A stretch of DNA of 22,823 nucleotides from HK-STAS-PATE-42 sp964461505 (GTDB taxonomy: Bacteria; Patescibacteriota; Saccharimonadia; Saccharimonadales; HK-STAS-PATE-42). Within the stretch, counting starts at the first letter, position 1. Every line of letters starts with the position of its first letter. Position numbers and translations under genes: made by a program. Where the stretch lies: positions 1-22,823 of the forward strand of contig CAYWUW010000011.1 of the NCBI GenBank assembly GCA_964461505.1, in the 5' to 3' direction. The notes under the pieces are model-generated. The model was not told where the DNA came from, ran no database searches, and saw only the letters and a list, made by a program, of their open reading frames with translations. Of the stretch, positions 13,011 to 21,028 are shown piece after piece.

Positions 13011-15266
13011 GTGAATATGGCAAAAAAGAAATCTGTAAAAAAATCGGCTGGCAAATCTAAATCTGCGCCAAAGCACAGTGTTCCGGGCGGGTTCTGGCAG
13101 CAGGTGATGGCGTTTATGGCTCTGGTTTTTGCGTTTGTGTTAATTTTGGCAATTATTGGAGCCGGTGGAAGCGGGCCGAGCGAAATCTTTAATGCTTTTA
13201 GAAGCTTAATTGGCCTAGTGGCGTTTGTGGTTCCGTTTATCATTATTTATCTTGCTGTAAAAAAAATGTTTGCCGAAAATAATTTATTGCCGGTAAGTGT
13301 GCATTTTGGTTTTGTGAGCTTTGTGGCGAGTTCTAGTGCGATGGTGGCAACGGTTTTGGATGAAGGGGCGCGAGTTAAAAATTCTGGTGGAGAGATTGGG
13401 CGAACCTTAAGCGAGACATTTTTAAATTTTTTGCATCCGGTGGCAACCTTTTTTGTTTTTTTAAGCTTAAGTATTGTGAGCTTAATGTTCATCTTTAAAA
13501 TTCAACCAAAGAGGTTGATTGAGTTTATTGGTAACTTATTTAAGGCGCGAGAAAATACTAAGCTTAAGGCACGAGGCGGGGAAGATTCTGATAAAGAGGA
13601 TGAGAACGAGCCTGGGTTCAGTAAGCCGACAAAAATTAAGCTTAACCGTGGGGTTGATGTGGAGGATGGTTCCGGTTCTGGTGAGATTGAGGCAAAGCAG
13701 GAATCGAGTTCTAGTTTTAAAGATAGGTTAAGTTCGATTAGAGGTTCGATGGCAGAAAGTTCTAGTAGTGCGGCTGGGGTTAAGCAAGCTCCGGCAGAAG
13801 CTAGCGCGCTGACATCTTTGGCAGATGAGAGCTGGGAGTTTCCATCCACAGAACTTTTGGGCAATAAAACATCTAAAGTTGATGCAGGTGATATTGATAA
13901 AAATGCACATATTATTAAAGATACATTTGCAGATTTTAAGATTAATGTGGAGATGGAAGAGGCAAATGTGGGGCCGCGCGTAACGCAGTATACTTTAAAA
14001 CCTCCGGCTGGAGTTAAGCTTAGTAAATTGACTTCACTGGATACGAATTTGGCGTTAAATCTTGCGGCAAGCAGCATTAGGTTAGAGGCACCAATTCCTG
14101 GAAAAGGAGCAGTTGGGGTGGAAGTTCCAAATAGAAAGAGCGCGATTGTAACGATGCGCAGTATTTTGGAAGCGCGAGAATGGCAAGGTGAGCACGAGAG
14201 CTTGGCTTTTGCGATTGGTAAGGATATTGCAGGTAAGCCGGTGATTGGTGAGCTGAATAGTATGCCGCACTTGTTGGTGGCGGGGCAAACTGGTTCTGGT
14301 AAATCGGTGATGATTAATAATTTGATTATTTCGTTGATTTTTAGGAATAGTCCGGCTGATCTTAAGCTTATTCTGGTTGATCCTAAACAAGTTGAGTTGG
14401 CGCCGTATAATGGAATTCCGCATTTGCTGACTCCGGTTATAGTAGAGCCAGAAAAGACTCTTTCTGCCTTAAAATGGGCGGTGAATGAAATGGAGCGCAG
14501 GTATTCACTTTTAGCTGAATATGGCCACAGAGGAATTAAGGGTTATAACGATGATAAAAAGATTGAAGAAAGAATGCCGTATATTGTGATTATTATTGAT
14601 GAGTTGGCTGATTTGATGATGATGGCAGCGCGTGATGTAGAAGGTTTGATTGTGCGTATTGCGCAAAAGGCGCGTGCGGTTGGAATTCACTTGGTGTTAG
14701 CCACACAGAGGCCTTCTGTAAATGTAATTACAGGTTTGATTAAGGCTAACATTCCAGCGAGAATTGCTTTTACGGTTGCTTCGCAGGTGGATTCTAGAAC
14801 AATTATTGATCAAGGTGGGGCCGAAAAGCTGTTAGGAAAAGGTGATATGTTGATGACGACGGCGCAATCTCCAAAGCCGCGTAGAATTCAGGCGGCTTGG
14901 GTTGAAGATCCGGAAGTGTTCAAAATTGTTGCTCAGGTTAAGGCGCAAAGACCTCCGGATTATAATGATGAGGTTGTGGCGCAGCCAGTGCAGATGAATG
15001 GTAAGGGCGGAGTTGTGTTTGATGATGGTGGTGATAGTGATGATGATTTGTATAACGAGGCGGTGGCGGCGGTTATGGCTCAGGGGAAGGCCTCTGCTTC
15101 GCTTTTGCAAAGGCGACTTAGAATTGGCTACGGCCGTGCGGCAAGGTTGATGGAAGAGATGGAAGAAAAAGGCGTGATTGGGCCGGCCGATGGTTCTAGA
15201 CCTAGGGACGTGCTGGTTGGGTCTGGCGGTGGCGGAAGTCAGAATTCTGATGAGGATGAACTTTAG
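13011..15266 (+). CDS. ftsK: DNA translocase FtsK/SpoIIIE
   Basis: Membrane-anchored DNA pump that clears chromosome DNA from the division septum. The N-terminal third has about four hydrophobic helices (roughly 27-50, 60-82, 92-110 and 140-165). A charged, low-complexity linker of about 100 residues follows. The motor has alpha/beta domains with Walker A GQTGSGKS near 425-432 and Walker B IVIIIDELADLMM near 525-537. GIHLVLATQRPSVNVITG and DQGGAEKLLGKGDMLM follow. The last 60 residues form the winged-helix gamma domain (LLQRRLRIGYGRAARLMEEM) that reads KOPS-type sites in relatives. The length of 751 is normal. I favour the GTG at 13011 because AGGAG lies eight bases upstream; the ATG at 13017 would be 14 bases away. 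Six TAAGCTTA copies lie within it. Confidence 0.96.
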   Translation: MNMAKKKSVKKSAGKSKSAPKHSVPGGFWQQVMAFMALVFAFVLILAIIGAGGSGPSEIFNAFRSLIGLVAFVVPFIIIYLAVKKMFAENNLLPVSVHFGFVSFVASSSAMVATVLDEGARVKNSGGEIGRTLSETFLNFLHPVATFFVFLSLSIVSLMFIFKIQPKRLIEFIGNLFKARENTKLKARGGEDSDKEDENEPGFSKPTKIKLNRGVDVEDGSGSGEIEAKQESSSSFKDRLSSIRGSMAESSSSAAGVKQAPAEASALTSLADESWEFPSTELLGNKTSKVDAGDIDKNAHIIKDTFADFKINVEMEEANVGPRVTQYTLKPPAGVKLSKLTSLDTNLALNLAASSIRLEAPIPGKGAVGVEVPNRKSAIVTMRSILEAREWQGEHESLAFAIGKDIAGKPVIGELNSMPHLLVAGQTGSGKSVMINNLIISLIFRNSPADLKLILVDPKQVELAPYNGIPHLLTPVIVEPEKTLSALKWAVNEMERRYSLLAEYGHRGIKGYNDDKKIEERMPYIVIIIDELADLMMMAARDVEGLIVRIAQKARAVGIHLVLATQRPSVNVITGLIKANIPARIAFTVASQVDSRTIIDQGGAEKLLGKGDMLMTTAQSPKPRRIQAAWVEDPEVFKIVAQVKAQRPPDYNDEVVAQPVQMNGKGGVVFDDGGDSDDDLYNEAVAAVMAQGKASASLLQRRLRIGYGRAARLMEEMEEKGVIGPADGSRPRDVLVGSGGGGSQNSDEDEL

Positions 15267-16003
15267 GAATTAGGGTTTTGACGTTTTTTCTTTTTTGGCT
15301 GGGGATGACAGTGGAGTAGATTAAGCTTAATCTAGACCTAAGATTCCCGCCTGCGCGGGAATGACAGTGCCTCCCTTTGTTGTCATCCTGAGGAACGAGC
15401 GTAGCGAGTGACGTGAGGATCTAGTAATAAGGAATTCTTTTTTGACTGGATCCCCGCAACAAGTGCGGGACAGGCCTTCATATACTTGCGTAGCATGGAT
15501 CCCGGCTTGCGCCGGGATGACAGTAACAGGAACTTAAGTTCAATCTAAGAATTGTCATCTCGAGCCCACCGAGAGATCTCTTGGGTTTTCAGTACGCACG
15601 TCTTTTTTTGTCACCCTAAGGAGCGAACGTAGTTAAAGTGGCGTAGGTATCTAGTAGAACGTCATTTGTCATCCTGACACTACCCCTCCGTCATCCTGGA
15701 CTCGTTTCAGGATCTAATTAAATAAAGGATTCTTTCTTTTTTGACTGGATTCTTCACATACGTTCAGAATGACAGTGGCAGGAGCTTAAGCTTAGAGCTC
15801 TTTTTAGGATTTTTCTTTTTTGACTGGATCCCCAGTCGAGCATGTCATGGCGACATGCCATGGCTGGGGATGACGGAGAGAGGTGCGGGGATGACAGTGG
15901 TAGGTGCGGGGATGATAGCGGCGGGGAGCTTAAGCTTAATTTAGATTTGAGACTCTCGGCCTGCGCTGGGGATGACGGTGGCGGTGGTAGGGGTTAAGTT
16001 TAG
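15267..16003. repeat. Gene-free cluster of palindromic repeats
   Basis: No credible gene lies here. In order: a stem ATTCCCGC/GCGGGAAT at 15343-15362 (same as 366-385); a GTCATCCTGAGG-type element at 15381-15426 ending in CTAGTA; a copy of the window's first 30 bases at 15447-15476; a stem ATCCCGGC/GCCGGGAT at 15499-15518; a TCTCG/CGAGA element at 15554-15580 (inverted relative of 18690-18720); a diverged second GTCAC element at 15609-15656; a CCTG/CAGG element at 15691-15716; a block at 15752-15795 related to 31-74; and a long hairpin at 15828-15871 with ATCCCCAG/CTGGGGAT outside and CATGTC/GACATG inside. Several units end in GATGACAGTGG and lead into TAAGCTTA (15322, 15787, 15931). Confidence 0.85.
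15828..15871. repeat. Long hairpin
   Basis: The outer arms ATCCCCAG (15828-15835) and CTGGGGAT (15864-15871) are perfect complements. The inner arms CATGTC (15841-15846) and GACATG (15852-15857) also pair. No U-tract follows, so an intrinsic terminator is doubtful. It is most likely a member of the dispersed repeat families. Confidence 0.6.
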
Positions 16004-17170
16004 TTACTTGGTGGAGTTGGATTTTTTGGTGGCTTCTTTAGAATAGCTTCTTGCTAAAAGTATGATGGTGCTAAAGATTGCGACTGTGGCGATTGAAGCT
16101 CCGATTATGCTACCGGTTTTTGGGGTATTTAGCTTTTTAGGGAAGTTTGGATCTCTGTAATCTGGCAAACCATCTTTATTGCTATCGGCTGGGTTGGTAG
16201 AGGCGTCGGAGGCGGTTCCTTTTTCGGTTGAATCTGGAACCTTATCATTATCGGAATCAACATCTAAGTAATCTGGAATTCCATCTTTATCTGTGTCGAC
16301 AGATTGGGTTCCGCTATTTGGGTTGCCATCACCATCAGGGTCGTATCCTTCGGTTTGATTGGTGATGCCATCTCCGTCGCAATCTCCGCTTGGAGTTAAA
16401 ACTTGGGAGGTGTTACCAGGAGCCGGGCAGTATTGAGTTGGGTTAGGGCAGGCACTATCATCATAAGCGACCTCTAATTTTAAGCTGTTTATGGTGACAT
16501 CATCAAAAGTGGCATCTGTCATTTGTTGTAGCCATAGGCCAACACCTATATTGGTAATTTGGGTTCCTGCTGGAATGGAGCTGGAAGTATAATTTAATTG
16601 ATGGGCTGAGTTTAAAGGATTGTCATATACATAAGAACCGGTAGCATAGGTGGAGACTGGAGTTTGAGGGTCTATTAGTAGATCTGGTGTAGAATTACCC
16701 GGAATACGCTGCGTACCGTTCCAGATTGCCAGCGTTATGTCGCTTCCTCCGGAATTATTGGAGAAGTTGTAATCTTGGGGGTCGGAATCCACTGATGCAG
16801 TATAGTTAACTTTGGCAGTTAAACTCTGTAAGGTTGCCTGGGAGCATATAGCAGTAGTATTAAATTTGTACAAGCCCATGTAGCTAGCTTGATTGTAGTT
16901 CGAGCTATTTGGTCTCTGGGATAATTTATACTCTTGCGGAAAATTAAAAGCGCCACCACCCATTGGGTGTGAAGTCATGGGGAATATTACATTGTTGAGG
17001 TATTGTGGTGGGTAAAATTCACTGAATGCGCTAGTTCCATCTGATACGGAGATTGGTTGTAAGTTAATGGTTTGTTCAGCGGCAGAGGTTCTGGCTGGGC
17101 TGATTGCTAAGCTTAAGATCAGTAAACTTAAGCTTAAAAGTAGTTTAGAGATTTTTGACACAGGGGGCAT
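16004..17170 (-). CDS. Secreted surface protein with calcium-binding repeats and C-terminal anchor
   Basis: Up to 388 residues. A signal peptide (LLLSLSLLILSLAISPARTSA) ends near residue 30. A middle domain of about 220 residues with few cysteines resembles beta-sandwich or adhesin modules, but I cannot name it. From about 256 to 340 there are Asp-rich thrombospondin type 3-like repeats (DCDGDGITNQTEGYDPDGDG, DTDKDGIPDYLDVDSDND), which bind calcium in known relatives. The end has NTPKTG, a hydrophobic helix (about 353-374) and a basic tail. This is the layout of a sortase-type sorting signal with LPxTG changed to TPKTG; a plain membrane anchor is equally possible. The start is probably GTG at 17161: AAAGG touches the ATG at 17170 but lies nine bases from that GTG. 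It faces ftsK across the repeat cluster. Confidence 0.8.
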   Translation of the reverse strand: MPPVSKISKLLLSLSLLILSLAISPARTSAAEQTINLQPISVSDGTSAFSEFYPPQYLNNVIFPMTSHPMGGGAFNFPQEYKLSQRPNSSNYNQASYMGLYKFNTTAICSQATLQSLTAKVNYTASVDSDPQDYNFSNNSGGSDITLAIWNGTQRIPGNSTPDLLIDPQTPVSTYATGSYVYDNPLNSAHQLNYTSSSIPAGTQITNIGVGLWLQQMTDATFDDVTINSLKLEVAYDDSACPNPTQYCPAPGNTSQVLTPSGDCDGDGITNQTEGYDPDGDGNPNSGTQSVDTDKDGIPDYLDVDSDNDKVPDSTEKGTASDASTNPADSNKDGLPDYRDPNFPKKLNTPKTGSIIGASIATVAIFSTIILLARSYSKEATKKSNSTK

Positions 17171-17240
17171 CCTTTCTTGTTAATTTTTGGCAATTGGATT
17201 TGCTCTGTTGCTATGGATAATAGTAGCACAAAATTCTTTT

Positions 17241-17603
17241 TTAAACATCAAGTTCGATATCTGCTATAAATTGAGTAATTTTTGGAGGCTTTCCAGAAAG
17301 TTCTATAGCTGAAAGATGGGCCTGGTAGTGGTGATATTGTTGGTTGGCATCAAGAAATTCTTCGGAGGCGAGTTCCATTTGTTTAAGCTTAGTGGCCGAG
17401 ATGCTTTGAAGGCCACCTCCGGCAAAATTGTTTTTGCGGTATTTGACCTCTACAAAGTAGATTTCTTGTTTTGTTTGCATGATGAGATCTATCTCGCAGG
17501 TGCGAGTACGCCAGTTTTGGGCAACTAAGCTTAAGTTAAATTCTTTTTTGAGATATTTAGCGGCAAGGTTCTCGGCTTGGCGGCCAATGGAGGTTGTAGA
17601 CAT
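17241..17603 (-). CDS. YraN-family (UPF0102) endonuclease-like protein
   Basis: The 120-residue protein shows the family signature: GRQAENLAAKYL near the N-terminus, NWRTRTCEIDLIM at about 45-57, and YFVEVKYRKN at about 69-78. EIDLI and VEVK carry the acidic and Lys residues of a restriction-endonuclease-like (PD-ExK) fold. The length is normal. The family is widespread and commonly called putative endonuclease; its biological role is not settled. Its start region lies back to back with the promoter of the DHH gene (gap 60 bases, containing a TAAGTTTA site). No Shine-Dalgarno sequence is seen. Confidence 0.88.
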   Translation of the reverse strand: MSTTSIGRQAENLAAKYLKKEFNLSLVAQNWRTRTCEIDLIMQTKQEIYFVEVKYRKNNFAGGGLQSISATKLKQMELASEEFLDANQQYHHYQAHLSAIELSGKPPKITQFIADIELDV

Positions 17604-17643
17604 CTTAAATTTAAGTTTAGCAAAATTGATATTTAAGGGGTGG

Positions 17644-17649
17644 TATAAT
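17644..17649 (+). promoter_or_regulatory. Extended -10 box of the DHH gene
   Basis: TATAAT is preceded by AAGGGGTGG, identical over 15 bases to the block before position 277. The ATG lies 14 bases downstream, so the leader would be about 7-8 bases and there is no room for a ribosome binding site. Confidence 0.6.
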
Positions 17650-17663
17650 TTAGGGTTAATTAT

Positions 17664-18692
17664 ATGAGTGACGTTAAGTTTGGTGATCTAATTGAATCTG
17701 CAAATCATATTTTGGTTGTGCAGGCGGAAAATCCGGATGGGGATTCGGTGGCATCGGCTCTTGCTTTAGAAACTTTGATTGATGAGAATTGGCCACAAAA
17801 AGAGGTGACGATGTTTTGCAACTTGCCGGTTCCGGCTCATTTAAGATATTTGGAAGGCTGGGATAGGGTGGTGCAGGAATTGCCGAATGATTTTGATTTG
17901 GTGTTGTTGGTAGATTGCGCGGAGCAAGTTCTTTTGGAAAAAACGCTAAGCTTAAGTGGGGCAGAAAGGTTTAAGAAAGTTCCGGTGGTGGTGGTTGATC
18001 ATCATCAAGATAAGATTAATTTGCCTTTTGAAACCGTGAATTTGATTGATGAGAGTGCTGTGGCAACTGGGGCGGTTATTTTTAATCTTGCAAAAAAAGA
18101 AGGCCTTAAGCTTAGTAAAAAAAGTGCTCAGTTTATTTTGGCTAGTATCTTGAGCGATACGCTTGGTTTAAGTTTAGATTTTGTGCAGGCGAATGATTTT
18201 AGGATGGTCGCGGAATTAACGGATCTTGGGGCAAAGGTTTCTGATATTGATAATGCTCGGCGCGAGCTAAATAAGCGTCCGCAATTTATTACTAAATATA
18301 AGGCGGAATTGTTAGGGCGAGTGGAATATCTTTTGGATGGCAGGCTGGCTTATGTGCATATTCCGTGGGAAGAGATTGAGAAGTATTCGGGAATTTATAA
18401 TCCGCCGATTCTGGTTTTTGAAGATATGCGTTTAACGGAGGGAGTGCAAGTGGTGATGGCGGTGAAATCTTATAAAAATGGGAAGATGACGGCTAAAATC
18501 CGAACTAACCCTGGCTTTGAAGTGGCGGGGGCTGTGGCGGCTAAGTTTAATTGCGGCGGACATCCTGGTTCTGCTGGATGTAAGGTTGAGCCGGGCATGT
18601 ATTCTTATGAGGAATTTAAGCGTGAACTTATTTCTGCGACAGAAGAGTGTTTGGAATCTTTAGAAAAAAGCAAGAATAGCAGTAAGGAATGA
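17664..18692 (+). CDS. DHH/DHHA1 phosphoesterase (NrnA-like)
   Basis: The 342-residue protein is of the RecJ/NrnA superfamily, manganese-dependent enzymes that cleave short oligonucleotides or cyclic dinucleotides. Visible: motif I as AENPDGDSVAS (21-31), motif II LLVDCAEQ (81-88), the DHH motif VVVDHHQ (109-115), and the C-terminal DHHA1 motif GGHPGSAG (about 307-314), which binds substrate. The length matches NrnA (about 310-340) and is much shorter than RecJ. The residue that is often His three or four places before PDGD is Gln/Ala here; the Asp ligands are intact, so activity is still expected. It starts a plus-strand run leading to cysS. Its TGA stop lies at the edge of a palindromic repeat (18690-18720). 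Confidence 0.9.
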   Translation: MSDVKFGDLIESANHILVVQAENPDGDSVASALALETLIDENWPQKEVTMFCNLPVPAHLRYLEGWDRVVQELPNDFDLVLLVDCAEQVLLEKTLSLSGAERFKKVPVVVVDHHQDKINLPFETVNLIDESAVATGAVIFNLAKKEGLKLSKKSAQFILASILSDTLGLSLDFVQANDFRMVAELTDLGAKVSDIDNARRELNKRPQFITKYKAELLGRVEYLLDGRLAYVHIPWEEIEKYSGIYNPPILVFEDMRLTEGVQVVMAVKSYKNGKMTAKIRTNPGFEVAGAVAAKFNCGGHPGSAGCKVEPGMYSYEEFKRELISATEECLESLEKSKNSSKE

Positions 18693-18720
18693 GATCTCTC
18701 GATAGTAAGCTCGAGATGAC
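18690..18720. repeat. Palindromic repeat overlapping the DHH gene stop
   Basis: TCTCGA (18697-18702) and TCGAGA (18711-18716) pair around an eight-base loop, followed by TGAC and an A-rich run. It is an inverted relative of the element at 15554-15580 (GTCATCTCGAG...GAGATCTC). The element begins at the stop codon of the DHH gene and may attenuate transcription into cysS, though the tract after it is A-rich before it is T-rich. Confidence 0.6.
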
Positions 18721-18763
18721 AAAAAAGATTTTTGAATTGATAATTTTATGAAAAGAGGAAGAA

Positions 18764-20197
18764 ATGACTAAACTTAAGTTTTATAACTCACTAACTAGAA
18801 AAGTTGAAGAAGTTGAGCCAATTGACGGCGGAATGATTAGGGTGTATTCTTGTGGGCCAACGGTTTATAACAATTTGCATATTGGGAACTTGGCGACGCA
18901 GATTCGTGAAGATTTGCTAAAAAGAGTTTTAAAAGCGGCTGGTTATAAAGTTCAGCACGCCATGAATATTACGGATGTGGAAGATAAAATTATTCGAGAT
19001 TCTAAACTGCCAGAATTCTATGTTGAGCGCGATCCGATGCAATCACTACTCAACTTAACTAAAAAATACGATGCTGTATTCCGTGAAGATGCCTCCAAAA
19101 TTGGTAACGATTTAGCCTCGATTCAGTTTATAAAGGCGACGGAGACTATTGAAGAGATGTTAAGTTTAATTCAAAATTTGCTCGGTAATGGAATTGCTTA
19201 CAGAGCGGAAGATGGAATTTATTTTTCTATCAAAAAGTATTTAGATTCTGGTTATAAGTATGGTTTGCTGCAAAAGTTAAACTTAAGATTGAATCAGGAA
19301 AGAATTAAGAATGATGAGTATTCTAAAGATGATGCAGCCGATTTTGCACTGTGGAAGGCGAAGCAAGAAGGTGAGCCGTTTTGGGCAGAAGATTTTGAAT
19401 TTGTAGATTCCGAAGGGATTAAGTTTAGTATGCCGGGCCGACCTGGCTGGCATATTGAATGTTCTGCAATGAGCCAAAAGCTACTTGGTGTTCCGTTTGA
19501 TATTCACACCGGTGGAATTGATTTGAAGTTTCCGCACCACGAAAACGAAATTGCGCAAAGTTGTGGAGCTCTTAAGCTTAATGAGTTTGCTAAAACCTTT
19601 GTGCATATGAATCATATTATGGTGGATGGCAAAAAGATGAGCAAATCTTTGAATAATTTTTATACTTTGAGGGATATTGAAGAAAAAGGATTTTCGGCGC
19701 AAGCTTTTCGCTTGTTGGTTCTAAGCGGGCATTACCAGAATGAAACTAACTTTAGTTGGGAGATTTTAGAAGCGGCACAAAATAGATTGAAGAATTGGCA
19801 GGCGGTGGCGGATCTTAGATGGCAGGTTGAGGCTCAAGAAGCTAAGATTAAGGAGGTTGATATGGCCCGAGATGTTATTTTGAGCTCGCTGACTGACGAT
19901 TTGAATACTCCGATAGCCTTAAAGCACGCAGAAGATTCTTTAAATATGTTTGCTGAGAATCTTCCTAATTTTGGAAAAGAGGATTTGGATAAGCTGTTAG
20001 GGTTTGTTAAGGAAATGCTCGGTGTGGATTTGCTTAAGGCAGATATTTCTGATGAGCAAAAAGAGCTATTAAGCTTAAGGCAAAAAGCTCGAGATGAAAA
20101 GGATTTTGCGCGGAGTGATGAACTTAGAGAGGAACTTAAGCTTAGCGGTTTGGATGTTAGAGATACTGGTGGTGGGCAGATTTGGAGTAGAGTGTAG
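18764..20197 (+). CDS. cysS: Cysteinyl-tRNA synthetase
   Basis: Class I synthetase charging tRNA-Cys. It has SCGPTVYNNLHIGN at 29-42 (zinc-ligand Cys30 and the HIGH-type motif, here HIGN, a common form in CysRS), NITDVEDKII following, WHIECSAM near 228 and HTGGIDLKFPHHENE near 248-262 (further zinc ligands), and KMSKS at about 291-295. The C-terminal helical anticodon domain ends at DTGGGQIWSRV. The length of 477 is normal. A GAGGAAG ribosome site lies just before the ATG. The next gene's ATG follows the TAG with no gap, so the two are probably translationally coupled. Four single-base variants of the iterated palindrome and three exact copies lie inside. Confidence 0.97.
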   Translation: MTKLKFYNSLTRKVEEVEPIDGGMIRVYSCGPTVYNNLHIGNLATQIREDLLKRVLKAAGYKVQHAMNITDVEDKIIRDSKLPEFYVERDPMQSLLNLTKKYDAVFREDASKIGNDLASIQFIKATETIEEMLSLIQNLLGNGIAYRAEDGIYFSIKKYLDSGYKYGLLQKLNLRLNQERIKNDEYSKDDAADFALWKAKQEGEPFWAEDFEFVDSEGIKFSMPGRPGWHIECSAMSQKLLGVPFDIHTGGIDLKFPHHENEIAQSCGALKLNEFAKTFVHMNHIMVDGKKMSKSLNNFYTLRDIEEKGFSAQAFRLLVLSGHYQNETNFSWEILEAAQNRLKNWQAVADLRWQVEAQEAKIKEVDMARDVILSSLTDDLNTPIALKHAEDSLNMFAENLPNFGKEDLDKLLGFVKEMLGVDLLKADISDEQKELLSLRQKARDEKDFARSDELREELKLSGLDVRDTGGGQIWSRV

Positions 20198-21007
20198 ATG
20201 GAGCAAATTTCTTCTTCTCCAAAGTATGATGTTTTTAGAGATGGCAAGTGGGTTGTGAAAACTCCGAAAACTGAGTCTGCTGAAGCGGACTTGGCTCGTT
20301 CGGTTGTTTGGTGTCAGTCTATCGGTGAAATGGTCGAGGAAGATAGTGGTTTAGTTGTGCCTAAGGCTGAGGTTATTGAGGGTGGAGCTAGGTTTGAATG
20401 GGTTACGGGTGAGTCTCTGAGGGATGAAGATCTTGGGGGTTTGCTGCCGACTGTGGTTTTGGCTTTGAATGAGCTGCTTAAGCTTAGGGTTGAGTGGTCT
20501 GGTTCTGCTGATGATTGGATGGAGAGTAGGCTAGCTAGTTTAGCCTGGCCGGAAGAGCTGGCAATGAGTCCAGACAATTTGGAAACTCCTAAACTTCAAG
20601 CTGGGGTTGTGCACGGTGATTTTGCTCCGAAAAATATGATCGTAACAGCAGAAGGTCGAGCTGCCTTAATTGATGCAGAGTTTGGTACTCACCCTAAAAG
20701 ACCGGGATATGCGATGCCGAGAATGCATGACGCGGCTTACTTTTATCATCTTTTAGTCTGCCAGTATCAGAATGAAGGTTGGGCAGAGGAATACCTAGAT
20801 AAGCTCAACCAGGTTGGTATTCTTGGGAAAGATCAAGACAACTTGGAATTCTGGACGTCTGTCGTGGAAAGAACGTTGGCGATGTATCGGAATTTTGTTT
20901 TACAACCAAAGGCTGGCTTTGAGGTGGATGAGAGGAGAAAGGACCCTGAGCCGTATTATTTCTTGCTGGATAGGTGTGGTAGTTCTTTAAAAAAGTTAAG
21001 CTTATAA
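20198..21007 (+). CDS. APH-like small-molecule kinase
   Basis: The 269-residue protein is of the aminoglycoside phosphotransferase/choline kinase-like fold. The catalytic loop is VVHGDFAPKNMIV (about 143-155), with the Asp base and Asn ligand in place. ALIDAEFG (about 162-169) supplies the metal-binding Asp. The N-lobe is short, with VVKTPKTESAEADLARS as a candidate Lys/Glu strand-helix pair. Family members phosphorylate aminoglycosides, sugars, choline or macrolides; nothing here selects a substrate, and resistance should not be assumed. Its ATG abuts the cysS stop, with GGAG ten bases upstream inside cysS. TAAGCTTA at 20997 supplies its last residues (Leu-Ser-Leu) before the stop. Confidence 0.75.
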   Translation: MEQISSSPKYDVFRDGKWVVKTPKTESAEADLARSVVWCQSIGEMVEEDSGLVVPKAEVIEGGARFEWVTGESLRDEDLGGLLPTVVLALNELLKLRVEWSGSADDWMESRLASLAWPEELAMSPDNLETPKLQAGVVHGDFAPKNMIVTAEGRAALIDAEFGTHPKRPGYAMPRMHDAAYFYHLLVCQYQNEGWAEEYLDKLNQVGILGKDQDNLEFWTSVVERTLAMYRNFVLQPKAGFEVDERRKDPEPYYFLLDRCGSSLKKLSL

Positions 21008-21013
21008 GTACGG

Positions 21014-21019
21014 TATAAT
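21014..21019 (+). promoter_or_regulatory. -10 box of the cupin-like gene (near-leaderless)
   Basis: GGTATAAT lies nine bases before ATG 21029, with GGGTATGG around the start as at 281-288. The leader would be at most two or three bases long. No ribosome binding site is visible. Confidence 0.55.
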
Positions 21020-21028
21020 AAATAGGGT

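Noticed and set aside
13502..14077. 191-codon open frame on the minus strand inside ftsK
   Set aside because: It lies wholly opposite the charged linker and alpha domain of a well-supported ftsK; Ser/Leu-rich composition is typical of an antisense shadow.
15741..15944. 67-codon plus-strand open frame in the repeat cluster
   Set aside because: It is made of repeat sequence (hairpins and GATGACAGTGG tails) with no ribosome site and no protein-like pattern.
15267..16003. tRNA or other structured RNA gene in the repeat cluster
   Set aside because: The hairpins are short, belong to dispersed families, and I could find no cloverleaf or TTCGA-type T arm.
18764..20197. HIGN in CysRS as an anomaly
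   Set aside because: HIGN is a common form of the signature in cysteinyl-tRNA synthetases, so it is not unusual here.
20198..21007. Aminoglycoside resistance gene
   Set aside because: Only the general kinase catalytic loop is recognisable; the fold is used for many substrates and the context is housekeeping.
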